In this document: positions 56,701-64,000 of the stretch, piece by piece
How the letters are laid out: each line of letters begins with the position of its first letter
How positions within the stretch are numbered: the first letter of the stretch is position 1
DNA from: Chitinophagaceae bacterium
GTDB lineage: Bacteria > Bacteroidota > Bacteroidia > Chitinophagales > Chitinophagaceae
DNA: 64,000 bases
Assembly (NCBI GenBank): GCA_903642275.1
Contig: CAHJWK010000001.1
Location: 1 to 64,000 of the forward strand
Direction: 5' to 3'
Notes under the pieces: generated by a model
What the model saw: the letters and a program-made list of their open reading frames with translations, nothing else
What the model was told of the DNA's origin: nothing
Database searches by the model: none
Translations under genes and position numbers: made by a program

Positions 56701-59700
56701 TAACTTCCTGTAACACCTGTTGGCAGGCCAACTACAGAGGCATTAGTTCCTGTACCTCCAATTGTATACTGAATGTTTGCTATTGGTGAATTAATACAAA
56801 CTGTTTGCGTATTATTAGCTGAATTAAGCGTAATCGTCTGTGAAGTAATGGTAATTGTTCCGTTAAATGTAACCGGAGAACATGTGCCTAAAGTAGTGAT
56901 TGTATAAGGGTAACTACCGGCTGCTGCTGTAGGAGTACCACTGATAGTATAGGTATAAGTAGGGCCTGTTCCTGACAAAGTTCCTGTTACACCTGCAGGC
57001 AAGCCTGTTGTAGTGGCGCCCGTAGCGGTACCACTCAGTGTAAACACAATGTTTGCCATTGGCACATTTGCGCAAAGGGATGGTGAACTGCTGCCTGAGC
57101 TTAATGCAATCTTTTGCGCCTGTACAGTAATTGTACCGCTTGCAGAAGCCGGCTGGCAGCTACCTGTAGTAGTAATAGTGTAAGAATAATTACCGGCAAC
57201 AGTTGGTGTACCGCTGATAGTTAAATAAACGCCATTCCATGAAGATGTCACACCAGAAGGTAACGGTGTAACTGTAGGTGCAGATGCACTGCTGCCTGCT
57301 GAATATACAATATTTTGAATAGCATTATTTGCACATATCGTCTGTGCATCAGTACCAGGTGCTGATTGTAAATCAACAAATGTTGAAAGTGTACTGAAAG
57401 ATATATCATCAAGACCAAAGTTATTACCATAAACTGCTCCCTGTAAATCGGTAATGGAAACGATCACACTCGTGGTTGTTGGACCAGATGTCCACGTACC
57501 ATAAAATCTTACCCATTGGTGATTAGCTGTATCTGATGTAAGGTTATTTGCTGGTCTTGGCAGGTTACCAAGGGTTCCAACCTGGGTGCCGTTTATATTA
57601 AATTGCAATTGAGCATTAGCGGGAGTAGGAGGCCCTGGTAAATCATCTAATTCAAGACCCCATGCAGAGAAGTAATAAGCGGTATTTGGAAGAACGTTGA
57701 ACGTTTCCTGCCATATCTGGTAATTTGCACCAGCCGTACCATTTACCATCATAAATTTTCCATGAGTTGTCGTATGATCTTTACCCCATAAAAAGCTAGG
57801 GCCATAATAATTTGCTGCTGTATCAACTGCGTAACCGGGTGGGTTATTTAAACTACCTGCACCTGTGCGGTAGGGGTATGATGACGTAAATCCAACATTT
57901 CCCAACTCAAAGTTCCCATTAGTTACCAGTTCATTTGCAACATTAATAGTGCCTTTTCCGGGACAGGTTGAGCCGGCGGCATATACTGTAACACTGTAAA
58001 TACCTGATACATCAACCAATATGGTTTGTGTAGTTTCCCCGGTATTCCACAAGTAACTCGTAGCGGCAGGAGTTGAGGTCGCTGTTAATTTTACTTTACC
58101 GGCCACAGCGCAATAATCAGCTACAACAGTTACAACAGGTATTGATCCGACATTTAAAGTAACATTTTGCGAGGTACTGCAACCAGCAGCATTACTAACA
58201 GTTGCTGAATACACTTTAGTGCCTGGTGATGACGGTTTTGCATAAATAGTAGAAAGAGGAGTACCGGTATAAGTGGTTGTAGCACTTGCATCTGTAAATA
58301 GATCTGTTACCGGAGACCATGTTACTGATAACGGAGCATTCGGTACAGTATAGTTAAAGGTTATTGACCAATTCAATATTGTTCCGACATCGCCTACGGC
58401 ATCATCTTCTGCCCCAAATGTCCATGTTCCGTTTGGTGTACTAAATAAATCAGAAAAAACAGTATTGCCTGAATTTGGTGTACCGACTCCATTATCTCCA
58501 TCAGCTACAAATATTCCTGTGAACGGAGCGTTTGATGCATTATTTAAGAATGGATTAGTGCCGGTGCTACTAACAATTGTATTTGTAAAGTTATCACCGG
58601 ATTTACCTTTTCTATCTACTAAATTTAAAACTTTACCATTAGCTGCTTTTAGATTCAATACGAGATCGCCGTCATAAGTATGAGTAATATTAAAGTTTAC
58701 ACTCATACTGTTAATTACTGCCCCTGCAGGAATTGTAGAAACAGCAAGATTATTAGTTACGCTTCCGGGTATGAGTCCAAAGAGCGTTGCATCAGGAATA
58801 GCTAAGTTAATATTGCCTGACGAAATTGTTGTTGACCCAGTGCTCGAATTATTTGCTGTTGCAATTAATGGCTGAACATTTCCCTGGCAAACATTTATAG
58901 TGCCCGAAGGAGTAAGAACAAATGCTGCAGGAGGAGCACTTATAGTTAGTGTTTTGGTTGAAGTGGCCGCTGCTGTACAACCTGCATTACCATTTGCTGT
59001 TAAGGTTAATGTAACGCTGCCTGCTGAAATATCTGCCGCGCTTGGAGTATAGGTTGCAGTAGTTAAAGAGTTTGCATTGACAAAAGTTCCTGTTCCGCTT
59101 GATGACCACAAAATGGTACTATAATTTGTCGCGCTTGAACCGGCAGTTATATTTACCGGCGGATTATTAGAACATGTTACAACGGCAGTACCAGCCACTG
59201 CTGTAGGTGCTGCAGTTATAGTTACTAATGTTGTTGCATTATATACTGAGCAACCGCCCGATGCGGCAACTGTATAAGTTACAGTATATGTTCCGGCAGT
59301 ACTTGTTGCCGGTGTAATCGTGCCAGTTGAATTTATTGTTAAACCGGCAGTAGAATTATAAGTTCCGCCCGTAGTTCCTGTAAGCGTTGGATTTACAGTT
59401 CCTGAAGTTTTACAGAAAGGATTTCCTGTATAACTTATAGTTGCAGCTGGTGCAGCAGTTATAGTTACTGAAGCCGTTGTACTGAATGCGGCACAACCGC
59501 CCGATGCAGCTACAGTATAAGTTACCGTGTAAGTGCCGGGTGTACTTGTCCCTAAAGTGATATCACCTGTAGCTGAATTTATTGATAAACTACCTGCCCC
59601 TGTACTTTTGGTATAAGTTCCGCCAGCGGTACCGGTTCTTGTCACACTAGCTGTTCCGCCACTTGAACAATAAGGTGAACCAGCATATGAAATTATTGCT

Positions 59701-62700
59701 GAAGGTGCCTGGGTTATTATGACAGATGTTGTAGTTGTATAAACGCCACAGCCTCCTGTTGCTGTTGCAGGTATTGTATAGGTTACAGTATAAGTTCCCG
59801 CTGTGCTTGTTGCAGGCGTAATATCACCATTAGAAGTATTTATTGTTAACCCGCTTGTTGAAGAATATGTTCCGCCTGTTGTACCAGTTTGAGTAACTGA
59901 GACAGTACCAGAACTTGTACAGAATGGATTTCCTGTATAAGAAATACCTGCAGATGGTGGTGTATTTACATTAATATTCTGCATGGCAAATGCAGGTAAA
60001 CCACAACTTGAATTTATTGAATAATATGCAGTTACTGTTCCTGCTGCTGTTCCTGTAACAAGGCCACTTGCAGTAATGGTTGCTGTACCTGTAACGTTTA
60101 CTATTGACCACGTACCACCCGTAGTTGCATCATTCAGCTGAAGCATGCTGCTAAGACAAACATTGAAAGATGAAGGTGATGTAGTTGTTATCGGGGCTAC
60201 CGTAGGAAAATCGCTTACTGTAACATCCGCTGTAACCGTTGTCGTACATCCGTAAATATCAGTTACAGCATAACTTATTGTGGCTGTTCCTGGTGCTGCA
60301 CCGTGAACCAACCCGGTATTATCAACTGTAGCAACACCTGTGTTGTTACTGCTCCATGTGCCTCCTGTAATAACATCGTTTAATTGGGAATTTGTACCTG
60401 TGCAAATATTAAAGTTACCCGTAATCGGCTGTACTACAGGTAAAGCATGTACTGTAACTGTTGCAGTTACTGTTGTACTGCAGCCATTTGCATTAGTAAA
60501 AGTATAGTCAACAATGGCTGCACCTGCCGTAACGCCGGTTACAACACCTGTGGTAACATTTACTGTGGCAATGCCTGTATTTTCACTAATCCATGTAAAT
60601 GTGCCGCCTGTATTGGTTGCATCCTGAAGTGTTATCGTACTTCCAACACATACATCAAAAGATGGTGCGGTTGTGGTTATTGGTGCAACCGCCGGTAATG
60701 GATTTACCGTAATGGTGTATTGATTTAATAGACCTATACAACCGCCGGCACCGGTTACGGCTACGGTTACTTTATCATTATCTGCTAATGTTGTTGTTGT
60801 ATACGTTATTGATGCCCCGCTTTGAACAGAAGAACCGTTTAAAAGAAAGTTATAATTGGTAAAGCCGTTTGGTGCTGTAAAGGTTACTGATGTTCCTGTA
60901 CATATTGTTCCATCATTTGCTGTACCTGAATTTTCAGCAATTGCAAGTGTGCCTGTTGGCATTGGATTAATGGTAACAGTCGCGGTAAAAGTAGATGTAC
61001 ATCCATTGCTGCCTGTAACATCTACAGTAACTGCATCACCGGGTGCAAGTGTGGTGGTGTTGTAAGTGTTTGAACTTCCGTTCTGAACCGTAGTGCCGTT
61101 AACCTGGAAATTATAATTTGTATATCCCGCTGTTGCAGTAAATGTTTCACTACTTCCGGCACATATCGGGTTCATTGAAGGTGTTAATGTACCTGTTGGG
61201 GATGCAACAACTGTAATTGTTGAAGATGTAAATGTGGCGGTACAGCTACTTCCGCTTGTAACTACAACAGTAAGATAATCGTTGTTTACTAAAGTTGAAG
61301 TGGTGTAAACGTTTGAAGGTCCATTGTACAATGCTGTACCTGTTCCTTTAAGATAAAAAGCATAATTGCTATACCCGGAGGTTGCTGTAAATGTTACAGG
61401 TGAACCTGCACAAATGGTATTATCATTTTGCGCACCGGAATTTTCCGTTGCTGTAAGCGTACCGGTTGGCAGCGGATTTACCGTAACAGAAATAGGATTA
61501 AATGTGGTAGTACAGCCGTTGCTGTTAATTACATCAACAGTAACAACCTGCCCGTTGGTTAAAGTATTGGTGGTATAAGTATTAGCAACGTTATTTTGTT
61601 TTGATACACCATTTACTTTAAAGTTATAAGTATATCCAGTTGTTGGAGCAGTTGCTGTAGCGGTAAAAGTTACACTTGTACCTGTGCAAAAACTATTACT
61701 TGGGCTAACCGCAAGTGTACCTGCCGGAACAGAAACTACCGTAATGGTTTGATTTGCAGAAGTTGCCTGGCAACCGTTTGCATTAGTTACCGTAACTGCA
61801 ACCGTTGATGTACTTGCTATGCTGGTTGTTGTAAATGTGTTTGAAGCACCCGTTGATACTGCAGTACCGTTAATAAGAAAACTATATGATGTACCACCTG
61901 CTCCGCCAGTAAGTGTAACAGGTGCATTTGGACAAATTGTATTGTCGTTGGTTGCACCCGAAGATTCTGTTACTGTAAGTGTTGCTGCAGGTAAAGGATT
62001 TACAGTAATAGCAGGCGCCGTAAATGTAGCACCGCAGTTATTGGCATTGGCAATATCAACGGTTACTGTTTGACCAGTTATTAATGTAGTGGTACTGTAG
62101 GTATTATCTGTGTTTGGTCCCTGGACAATTGTACCATTTACCTTAAATACATAAGAACCATAACCTGAAGGTGCGGTAAAAGTAACCGCATCTCCTGCGC
62201 AAATAATATTATCATTGGCATTTGTGCCTGAATTTTCTGTTGCTGTTAATGTTCCTGATGGTACTGCTAAAACAGTAACGGCATAAGCTGGTGATGTGCG
62301 TGAGCAGCCATTTCCATCAGTTACAGTATAAGTAATATTTGCAGAACCAGCAGCAACGCCTGTTACAAGTCCTGTATTTGACACTGTTGCTATAGCTGTG
62401 TTTGATGATGACCAGGTATATGTTAGTGTTCCTGTACCTGTTGCATTTGACGTTAATTGCAAAGTACTGTTTACACAAACACTTGTAAGTCCTGATGCCT
62501 GTGTTATAGCTCCGGCGGTAGGTCTTGTAACCGTTACCTGGTAATTAGTTGAAGTAGATGAGCAGCCGTTTCCATCAGTAACTGTATAAGTAATATTTGT
62601 TGTGCCTGTACCAATACCTGTAACTACGCCCGCATTTGTAACAGTGCCAACACCTGTATTTGAAGATGACCAGCTATAGCTGAGAGGTGCCGGGCCTGAC

Positions 62701-64000
62701 GCATTTGAGTTTAAAGTTATTTGGCTACCAATACAAACTGTATTTTTAGTTCCTGTGATAGCGCCAGCTGTAGGCAAAGGATTAACTGTTACCTGCCTGC
62801 AGTTACTAGCCCAGGTTGCCACACCACAAGCTCCTGGTGTTACAACTACAGCATACGTTCTTGAATTTGTTAAACCTGCAGGTGGGTTATAACTGTTTCC
62901 TGTTGCCCCTGTGATTACTGTCCATCCTGCCGTACTTGTTCCGGTTGGGCAATTAACAAGCCCATCCTGGTAATACCATTGGTACGTAAAGGTGCCATTA
63001 CCACCAGCCGGTGCAGTTGAAAAATTTATTGTAGATGGGTTGGCAGGTGTGCACTGAGCTTCATTACCTGCGGTTACAATTCCATAATTTATTATTCCGG
63101 CAACTGTTACTGTTACAGTAAATGTTGAACCTGTACATGTACCTGATGTTGGCGTTACCGTATAAGTTGCTGTCTGTGTTGTATTGGTTGGATTGTTTAA
63201 TGTTCCTGTTATGCTTGCTGCATTCGTTCCCGCTGCTCCGCCGGTTACCCCGCCCGTTACAGTTGGTGCGCTCCAGCTATATGTTGTTCCTGCCGGAACA
63301 ATGTTTCCGCCTCCGTTTGTGGGTGTTACACTAAATGCTGTTCCACTGCAGGTTGCAGTCGTTTGGGCCGTAACAGATGGCTTTGGATTCACCGTTACAA
63401 TTACTGTAAATGTTGCTCCTGCACATGTTCCTGATGTTGGTGTTACTGTATAAGTTGCTGTTTGTGCTGTATTCGTTGGATTGGCAAGTGTTCCTGTTAT
63501 ACTTGTTGCATTAGTGCCGGAAGCTCCACCGGTTAACCCGCCGGTTACTGCTGGTGCACTCCAGCTGTACGTTGTGCCTGCAGGAATTATATCCCCGCCA
63601 CTGCCATCTACAGGCGTTACACTAAATCCGGTGCTGCCGCAGGTAGTTGCTGTTTTAGCAGTTATTGATGCTTTAGGATTAACTGTTACAATTACTGTAA
63701 ATGTTGAGCCGGTGCAAGTTCCGGATGCAGGTGTTACTGTATAAGTTGCTGTTTGAGCTGTATTGGTTGGATTAGTTAATGTTCCGGTTATGCTTGTGGC
63801 ATTTGTACCAGCTGCTCCGCCTGTTAAACCGCCGGTTACAGTTGGTATGCTCCAGCTATATGTTGTGCCTGCCGGAACCACGTCAGCTCCGTTTACAGGT
63901 GTTACTGTAAAGCCGGTTGCACTGCAGGTTGTTGCTGTTTTGTTCGCTATGGCTGGCTGAGGGCTTACAGTTACTGTTACTGTAAATGTTGCTCCTGTAC
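53736..64000 (-). CDS. Giant repeat-rich T9SS adhesin, N-terminus beyond the window
   Basis: The frame is open from 53736 to the right edge, over 3400 residues, and its start is not seen. Read N to C it contains 96-residue PKD-like repeats (64000 to about 63090), an Ig-like segment, BIG2-like repeats (about 62790-62280: TYTWSSSNTAIATVSNTG), and many PTGTLTATENSG-type repeats (about 62280-60700). Then come further Ig-like repeats, a proprotein-convertase P-domain (about 58830-58350: NSMSVNFNITHTYDGDLVLN and WTFGAEDDAVGDVG), a DUF642-like carbohydrate-binding segment (about 57950-57370: TNGNFELGNVGFTSSYPY), and five Ig/He_PIG-like repeats (57330-56030). It ends with a beta-helix-like region, the module shared with the 52256 protein, and a T9SS sorting domain (VDVYPNPVVTGGKVLLKF). 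A cell-surface adhesin or matrix protein is the natural reading. Confidence 0.85.
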   Translation of the reverse strand, partial: TGATFTVTVTVSPQPAIANKTATTCSATGFTVTPVNGADVVPAGTTYSWSIPTVTGGLTGGAAGTNATSITGTLTNPTNTAQTATYTVTPASGTCTGSTFTVIVTVNPKASITAKTATTCGSTGFSVTPVDGSGGDIIPAGTTYSWSAPAVTGGLTGGASGTNATSITGTLANPTNTAQTATYTVTPTSGTCAGATFTVIVTVNPKPSVTAQTTATCSGTAFSVTPTNGGGNIVPAGTTYSWSAPTVTGGVTGGAAGTNAASITGTLNNPTNTTQTATYTVTPTSGTCTGSTFTVTVTVAGIINYGIVTAGNEAQCTPANPSTINFSTAPAGGNGTFTYQWYYQDGLVNCPTGTSTAGWTVITGATGNSYNPPAGLTNSRTYAVVVTPGACGVATWASNCRQVTVNPLPTAGAITGTKNTVCIGSQITLNSNASGPAPLSYSWSSSNTGVGTVTNAGVVTGIGTGTTNITYTVTDGNGCSSTSTNYQVTVTRPTAGAITQASGLTSVCVNSTLQLTSNATGTGTLTYTWSSSNTAIATVSNTGLVTGVAAGSANITYTVTDGNGCSRTSPAYAVTVLAVPSGTLTATENSGTNANDNIICAGDAVTFTAPSGYGSYVFKVNGTIVQGPNTDNTYSTTTLITGQTVTVDIANANNCGATFTAPAITVNPLPAATLTVTESSGATNDNTICPNAPVTLTGGAGGTSYSFLINGTAVSTGASNTFTTTSIASTSTVAVTVTNANGCQATSANQTITVVSVPAGTLAVSPSNSFCTGTSVTFTATATAPTTGYTYNFKVNGVSKQNNVANTYTTNTLTNGQVVTVDVINSNGCTTTFNPISVTVNPLPTGTLTATENSGAQNDNTICAGSPVTFTATSGYSNYAFYLKGTGTALYNGPSNVYTTSTLVNNDYLTVVVTSGSSCTATFTSSTITVVASPTGTLTPSMNPICAGSSETFTATAGYTNYNFQVNGTTVQNGSSNTYNTTTLAPGDAVTVDVTGSNGCTSTFTATVTINPMPTGTLAIAENSGTANDGTICTGTSVTFTAPNGFTNYNFLLNGSSVQSGASITYTTTTLADNDKVTVAVTGAGGCIGLLNQYTITVNPLPAVAPITTTAPSFDVCVGSTITLQDATNTGGTFTWISENTGIATVNVTTGVVTGVTAGAAIVDYTFTNANGCSTTVTATVTVHALPVVQPITGNFNICTGTNSQLNDVITGGTWSSNNTGVATVDNTGLVHGAAPGTATISYAVTDIYGCTTTVTADVTVSDFPTVAPITTTSPSSFNVCLSSMLQLNDATTGGTWSIVNVTGTATITASGLVTGTAAGTVTAYYSINSSCGLPAFAMQNINVNTPPSAGISYTGNPFCTSSGTVSVTQTGTTGGTYSSTSGLTINTSNGDITPATSTAGTYTVTYTIPATATGGCGVYTTTTSVIITQAPSAIISYAGSPYCSSGGTASVTRTGTAGGTYTKSTGAGSLSINSATGDITLGTSTPGTYTVTYTVAASGGCAAFSTTASVTITAAPAATISYTGNPFCKTSGTVNPTLTGTTGGTYNSTAGLTINSTGTITPATSTAGTYTVTYTVAASGGCSVYNATTLVTITAAPTAVAGTAVVTCSNNPPVNITAGSSATNYSTILWSSSGTGTFVNANSLTTATYTPSAADISAGSVTLTLTANGNAGCTAAATSTKTLTISAPPAAFVLTPSGTINVCQGNVQPLIATANNSSTGSTTISSGNINLAIPDATLFGLIPGSVTNNLAVSTIPAGAVINSMSVNFNITHTYDGDLVLNLKAANGKVLNLVDRKGKSGDNFTNTIVSSTGTNPFLNNASNAPFTGIFVADGDNGVGTPNSGNTVFSDLFSTPNGTWTFGAEDDAVGDVGTILNWSITFNYTVPNAPLSVTWSPVTDLFTDASATTTYTGTPLSTIYAKPSSPGTKVYSATVSNAAGCSTSQNVTLNVGSIPVVTVVADYCAVAGKVKLTATSTPAATSYLWNTGETTQTILVDVSGIYSVTVYAAGSTCPGKGTINVANELVTNGNFELGNVGFTSSYPYRTGAGSLNNPPGYAVDTAANYYGPSFLWGKDHTTTHGKFMMVNGTAGANYQIWQETFNVLPNTAYYFSAWGLELDDLPGPPTPANAQLQFNINGTQVGTLGNLPRPANNLTSDTANHQWVRFYGTWTSGPTTTSVIVSITDLQGAVYGNNFGLDDISFSTLSTFVDLQSAPGTDAQTICANNAIQNIVYSAGSSASAPTVTPLPSGVTSSWNGVYLTISGTPTVAGNYSYTITTTGSCQPASASGTITVQAQKIALSSGSSSPSLCANVPMANIVFTLSGTATGATTTGLPAGVTGTLSGTGPTYTYTISGTPTAAAGSYPYTITTLGTCSPVTFNGTITITSQTITLNSANNTQTVCINSPIANIQYTIGGTGTNASVVGLPTGVTGSYNSGLFVISGSPTQSGTFNYTVTTSGTSCAVATVTGTIMVTPGASFTLTSGVATNPQTVCKGSAINNVTFSVSNATGASATGLPAGVTGAYTGGVFTISGAPTAVAGVYNYTITSSGGCAVGTTTGSITIQAQTISLTSGTASPSVCANTPIMNIVYTIGGTATGAMVTGLPAGVTGVLSGNTFTIGGTPTAAPGAYAYTVTTSGTCTVVTATGTITIQAAATGGTIASVSICSGSSGTLTLTGQIGAVTRWEVSTDFGTTWTQIANTTISQSFNNVTTTTMYRVLISGCGTVYSSVATVGVHNLWTGRTSTDWNITSNWSDNLLPSASCTTVMIPSGTPNKPVLTSNVIVPNLTIASGTSVDLNGNSLEIDGTFTGSSTGAIKTNALSGLVIGGNTSTLFFDATNNTLKTLIVNSSGSATLGNALNITGGTGGTFGSTSGVVTVNGTLNTGGNLTLQSNQYGDAVVGQSTGTPILSGNVTVERFIPKKRAWRFLAVPTNSAQTIKAAWQEGGQNPDLNYTNHQDFKPGYGTQITYDNLAAHGFDDNTTTNPSIKVWNVNTNDWSTTIPYTVNPISNFPAYCLFVRGSRDIDLSLAVSAGTDNTTLRTIGGLNYGTVTKTYSTQVGNGVLIANPYASPIDILSMLSGNGSTFSPQQFAIWDPKYAGNYGDGGYRYYANGWVAPNDPGGYTGGTYAQSGQAFMLTAQTTGNVNVNFKEGDKVAPTTGEAVVFDKLTSQNHPAIYANLMSGNGSSATFVDGVTEGFGKDFSAKVDVNDAQKFANFDENMVLLRNEAYLSIELRPIPVLTDTFFYRLYLRQQPYTLQIFGKDLADMPGQAWLVDKYLNTKTSVNLNDTTLYSFTPNTDLGSYRDRFMLVFKRTFKATPVATTMSLGGATASTLEGKVDVYPNPVVTGGKVLLKFNNMKAGNYEITLSSLGGKALTKKSIQHEGGDYNYDLLLDVQWATGNYLITITGKNGYSTTTKLVIGK
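63131..64000 (-). repeat. Tandem 285-291 bp repeats coding PKD-like modules
   Basis: Related blocks begin near 63131, 63418, 63709 and 63994, spacing 287, 291 and 285 bases. Each encodes a 95-97-residue PKD-like module such as PAGTTYSWSAPTVTGG and TATYTVTPTSGTC. The DNA identity between units is high, so the array is prone to recombination and to assembly collapse. It continues beyond the window. Confidence 0.85.

Noticed and set aside
55324-63960. Many plus-strand open frames of 60-166 codons opposite the giant adhesin
   Set aside because: They recur with the repeat period, have hydrophobic low-complexity translations without start signals, and are explained as the complement of Thr/Val/Gly-rich repeat codons.

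Overview
The window looks like a chromosomal segment of a Bacteroidota bacterium, most likely of the Chitinophagaceae or a near relative. The evidence is AT-rich DNA, a SusC/SusD pair, secreted proteins with type IX secretion (T9SS) C-terminal sorting domains, RemB-like and PorG-like outer-membrane barrels, few Shine-Dalgarno sequences, and promoters of the TTTG-N17-19-TAnnTTTG type ahead of rplK and acpP. Family placement is inference; no rRNA or tRNA gene was found.

Layout. 1-770: 3' truncated sensor kinase (runs off the left edge). 914-5317: a sucrose-use cluster of SLC45-like transporter, fructokinase and amylosucrase. 5461-7437: gyrB with a clear terminator. 7678-9454: a phytoene-dehydrogenase-like FAD enzyme followed by the decayed tail of an SDR gene. 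9455-12430: gene-poor, eroded DNA holding a series of small reading frames on 116-118 bp spacing and a multiply broken PAS/hybrid histidine kinase. 12439-14795: rplK-rplA-rplJ-rplL with its own promoter and terminator, detached from the usual secE-nusG and rpoBC neighbours. 14825-17132: a membrane protein, a LytTR domain without its receiver, and two broken genes. 17190-24649: glycosylasparaginase, SDR dehydrogenase, GH63-like glucosidase, a 13 x 21-bp in-phase repeat, and a fused 2-oxoacid dehydrogenase E1.

24915-43308: a SWIB protein and then a minus-strand glycan locus read in the order susC, susD, three tandem UnbV/FG-GAP lipoprotein genes of about 1100 codons each, and a secreted GH65 enzyme. 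It is interrupted by one plus-strand gene, carries a terminator between susD and the first FG-GAP gene, and has an imperfect palindrome upstream of susC. 43530-47749: housekeeping genes (A-type Fe-S carrier, methylmalonyl-CoA epimerase, rnc, fabF, acpP, GNAT, YcxB-like). 47773-53095: cell-surface genes (two RemB-like barrels, a PorG-like barrel, a small PID-type sorted protein, a T9SS cargo protein). 53736-64000: the 3' part of a giant repeat-rich T9SS adhesin whose start lies beyond the right edge.

How the genes work together. Sucrose would enter by the transporter, be split in the cytosol by amylosucrase into alpha-glucan and fructose, and the fructose be phosphorylated by the kinase. The SusCD/FG-GAP/GH65 locus would bind and import an alpha-linked sugar processed in the periplasm. 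The most unusual material is (a) the tripled FG-GAP locus, (b) the 21-bp repeat that shares the E1 reading frame, (c) the small-ORF series beside the kinase pseudogene, (d) the apparent CTG start of rnc overlapping the fabF stop, and (e) the cluster of decayed genes on both sides of the isolated ribosomal operon.
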